Positions 62,217 through 64,000 of a stretch of 64,000 bases of DNA are shown one piece after another. Positions within the stretch are counted from its first letter, which is position 1; every line of letters starts with the position of its first letter. Both the position numbers and the translations under genes were made by a program. Origin of the DNA: Ardenticatenaceae bacterium (GTDB taxonomy: Bacteria > Chloroflexota > Anaerolineae > Promineifilales > Promineifilaceae); NCBI GenBank assembly GCA_020634415.1, contig JACKBT010000025.1, positions 8,886 to 72,885 on the forward strand. The letters run 5' to 3'. The notes under the pieces are model-generated. The model had not been told where the DNA came from. It was given only the letters and a program-made list of their open reading frames with translations, and did not search any database.

Positions 62217-64000
62217 ATGTTTCAAAATGTCATATGGCCTGACATGATTCAATGGCTGCAACAGCAGTTAGACAGCCTTGCCGCTGATGAGGCCCCAGCC
62301 CCTTCTGCGTTACCCCCACCCGAATTCCCTGCGCTTCAATTTCTGAGCCAACAGCTAAATTTAACTGCCTTTGACCAGAAAGTGCTGCTTTTGGGAACGG
62401 CCGTTGAAGTAGCTCCCGAGTTATCCAGACTATACGCCCAAGCACAAGGTCATGAAATGATGACCTATCCCACGTTGGGCCTGGCCTTGAAATTATTCGC
62501 CGATGCGTCGTGGGATGCCATAGCTCCAGAACAACCCCTCCGCTATTGGCGGTTGGTACGCATAGAACAGTCGGCGGGACGGCCGTTAACCACCAGCCCT
62601 CTCCAAATTGACGAGCGTATCATCAACTTGCTGATTGGGGGCACAAATCGGTTGGATTATCGGTTACGGCCGTTTCTTCTGCCTCTGGTAAACGACCACC
62701 ATCCAATCGCCCTCGCCCCCTCACAACAAGCCGCCGTCGCCCAAGCCAGTGCCCACATCGAGCAAACCAACGGCAACCGCTGGCCTTTATTGCAATTAGT
62801 TGGCTCCGACTCGGTTAGCAAACAATTGGTGACCCATCAACTGGCTAACCACTATCAACTAAACCTTTACAGCCTACCCGTTCCCTTGCTGCCCCGTTCG
62901 CCCCAAGAACTAACCGAATTCGCCCGCCTCTGGCACCGCGAAAGCCTATTGCTGCCGTTAGCCCTTTACCTAGATGGGCAAGAGCTAGAAAGCGAAGGCG
63001 GCCAGCAAGAGTATGCCGCCCGCTTGCGCCACTTTTTAAGCCAGAGTAATGGCCTGTTCTTATTGGATACCCGTGAAGTACGGCATGATTTAGGGCAGAA
63101 GGATGAGGTGATAGTTATTAACAAACCGGAGCCAGGTGAACAGATGGATGCCTGGCGTGCCCAATTGCCTCCTAACACGCCTGCCTCTATCTCGGCCCGC
63201 CTGGCAGCACAGTTTAACTTGAATCTGCCCACTATTCACCAGATTGCCCAAACAACGGCAGCAGCAGACGCAGATTTATCGGCACAACTGTGGCAAGCCT
63301 GCCTCAATCATGCACGCCCCCGCCTGGACACGTTGGCCCAGCGCCTTGTGCCCAAAGCCACTTGGGCAGATATTGTGCTGCCTGAAGATCAACTGCTCTT
63401 ACTGCGCCACCTGGGTGATCAGGTGCATAATCGCAGTACCGTTTATGAAGAGTGGGGGTTTCGCCGTCGCAGCAGCCGAGGGTTGGGCATTACGGTACTC
63501 TTTGCTGGGGAGAGTGGCACAGGCAAAACGATGGCCGCCGAAGTGTTAGCCAATCATTTGCAGTTGGATTTGTACCGCATTGATCTGTCGTCGGTGGTCA
63601 GCAAATATATTGGCGAGACGGAAAAGAATTTACGCAAGCTGTTTGATGCGGCTGAAGATGGCGGGGCACTGCTCTTTTTTGATGAGGCGGATGCCCTCTT
63701 TGGTAAGCGCAGTGAAGTGCGCGACAGCCATGATCGTTATGCCAATATTGAGACCAACTATTTATTGCAACGGCTGGAAGCCTATCAGGGGTTGGCTATC
63801 CTGGCGACGAATATGAAATCGGGGCTGGATGATGCTTTTGCCCGCCGTTTGCGCTTTTCGCTTACTTTTCGTAAACCAGACAGGGCCTATCGGCGGCAAA
63901 TCTGGCAGAAAATATTCCCGCCCCAAACGCCTCTGGCGAATTTGGATTATGATTATTTAGCGCAAACCTTTGAGCTAACGGGTGGTAGTATTTATAATAT
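62217..64000 (+). CDS. AAA+ ATPase of contractile-injection-system type (cut by window edge)
   Basis: ATG at 62217 opens a frame that runs beyond the window (594 codons visible). The N-terminal 400 residues are a helical, Leu/Gln-rich region with a winged-helix-like end, as in the large AAA ATPases found in loci of extracellular contractile injection systems (Afp15/PVC15-like). The AAA+ core has Walker A FAGESGTGKTMAAEVLAN (about residues 429-446), IGETEKNLRKLFDAAEDGGA, Walker B LLFFDEADALFGKRSEVRDS (about 484-503), DRYANIETNYLLQRLEAYQG, sensor ILATNMKSGLDDAFARRLRF (arginine fingers). The KRSEV-x-D-x-HDRYAN stretch is especially typical of this family. Whether sheath and tube genes lie downstream cannot be seen. 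Confidence 0.85.
   Translation, partial: MFQNVIWPDMIQWLQQQLDSLAADEAPAPSALPPPEFPALQFLSQQLNLTAFDQKVLLLGTAVEVAPELSRLYAQAQGHEMMTYPTLGLALKLFADASWDAIAPEQPLRYWRLVRIEQSAGRPLTTSPLQIDERIINLLIGGTNRLDYRLRPFLLPLVNDHHPIALAPSQQAAVAQASAHIEQTNGNRWPLLQLVGSDSVSKQLVTHQLANHYQLNLYSLPVPLLPRSPQELTEFARLWHRESLLLPLALYLDGQELESEGGQQEYAARLRHFLSQSNGLFLLDTREVRHDLGQKDEVIVINKPEPGEQMDAWRAQLPPNTPASISARLAAQFNLNLPTIHQIAQTTAAADADLSAQLWQACLNHARPRLDTLAQRLVPKATWADIVLPEDQLLLLRHLGDQVHNRSTVYEEWGFRRRSSRGLGITVLFAGESGTGKTMAAEVLANHLQLDLYRIDLSSVVSKYIGETEKNLRKLFDAAEDGGALLFFDEADALFGKRSEVRDSHDRYANIETNYLLQRLEAYQGLAILATNMKSGLDDAFARRLRFSLTFRKPDRAYRRQIWQKIFPPQTPLANLDYDYLAQTFELTGGSIYN

Overview
The window looks like a chromosomal piece of an uncultured or poorly studied Chloroflexota bacterium, probably Anaerolineae/Ardenticatenia/Caldilineae-like. 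This is an inference from gene content and style, not from a marker tree. The signs are: lipoproteins with short lipoboxes; a substrate-binding protein with a long Val/Thr/Glu linker after its lipidated cysteine; an HTH-kinase-STAND-WD40 giant; a complex I cluster with two NuoM genes; and sporulation-type (SpoIIM) and FlgD-type modules in new contexts. No rRNA, tRNA, CRISPR array or insertion sequence was recognised.

Layout. 1-2152 (minus strand): the start of a glucokinase, a DUF427 protein, a small zinc-finger anti-sigma-like protein with its ECF sigma factor, and a DinB-like protein. 2250-14740 (plus): nuoA-H-J-K-L-M-M-N, the whole membrane arm of complex I with a second NuoM, then atpZ/I-atpB-atpE-atpF, the membrane (F0) half of ATP synthase. 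The soluble halves of both machines are absent. 14747-22421: an AIM24-like protein, a secreted trypsin-like protein, a lipoprotein, and the 1636-residue HTH-kinase-STAND-WD40 protein. 22793-33045: envelope and lipid functions (alkaline-phosphatase-fold hydrolase, CDP-alcohol phosphatidyltransferase, Lgt with an inserted domain, an ABC exporter whose permease is fused to a SpoIIM domain, a dihaem cytochrome c, then psd-pssA and two DUF374 acyltransferase-like genes). 33263-33590 holds two paralogous 49-residue proteins. 33798-40724: a FlgD/Ig-type membrane protein and a phosphonate/phosphate-type ABC importer (binding protein, ATPase, two permeases). 40688-50521 (minus): an unknown protein, a TIGR01777 oxidoreductase, phosphoglucomutase, and the glycerol operon glpK-glpA-glpB-(four-helix-bundle gene)-glpC. 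50967-64000: katG, a six-PAS hybrid histidine kinase, an NAD(P)-dependent oxidoreductase, an AT-rich secreted metallopeptidase-like lipoprotein, and the front part of an AAA+ ATPase resembling those of extracellular contractile injection systems.

Genes that work together: complex I membrane arm and F0 share one strand and probably linked transcription (proton pumping feeding ATP synthesis). pssA and psd make phosphatidylethanolamine beside acyltransferase-like genes. glpK makes glycerol-3-phosphate, which GlpABC oxidises into the respiratory chain.

Two genome-scale features stand out beyond the genes. First, the palindrome ACGGCCGT occurs at least 76 times by eye (about 1 expected), mostly as AACGGCCGTT with a pyrimidine-rich tail, inside and between genes, but is sparse in the nuo/atp block. 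Second, at least 16 intergenic spacers are built from short words repeated with small changes and often followed by their reverse complement, giving hairpins. The same few words recur at distant loci. Several further near-perfect palindromes, including one inside the STAND gene and one cloverleaf-like element, complete an unusually rich repeat population.
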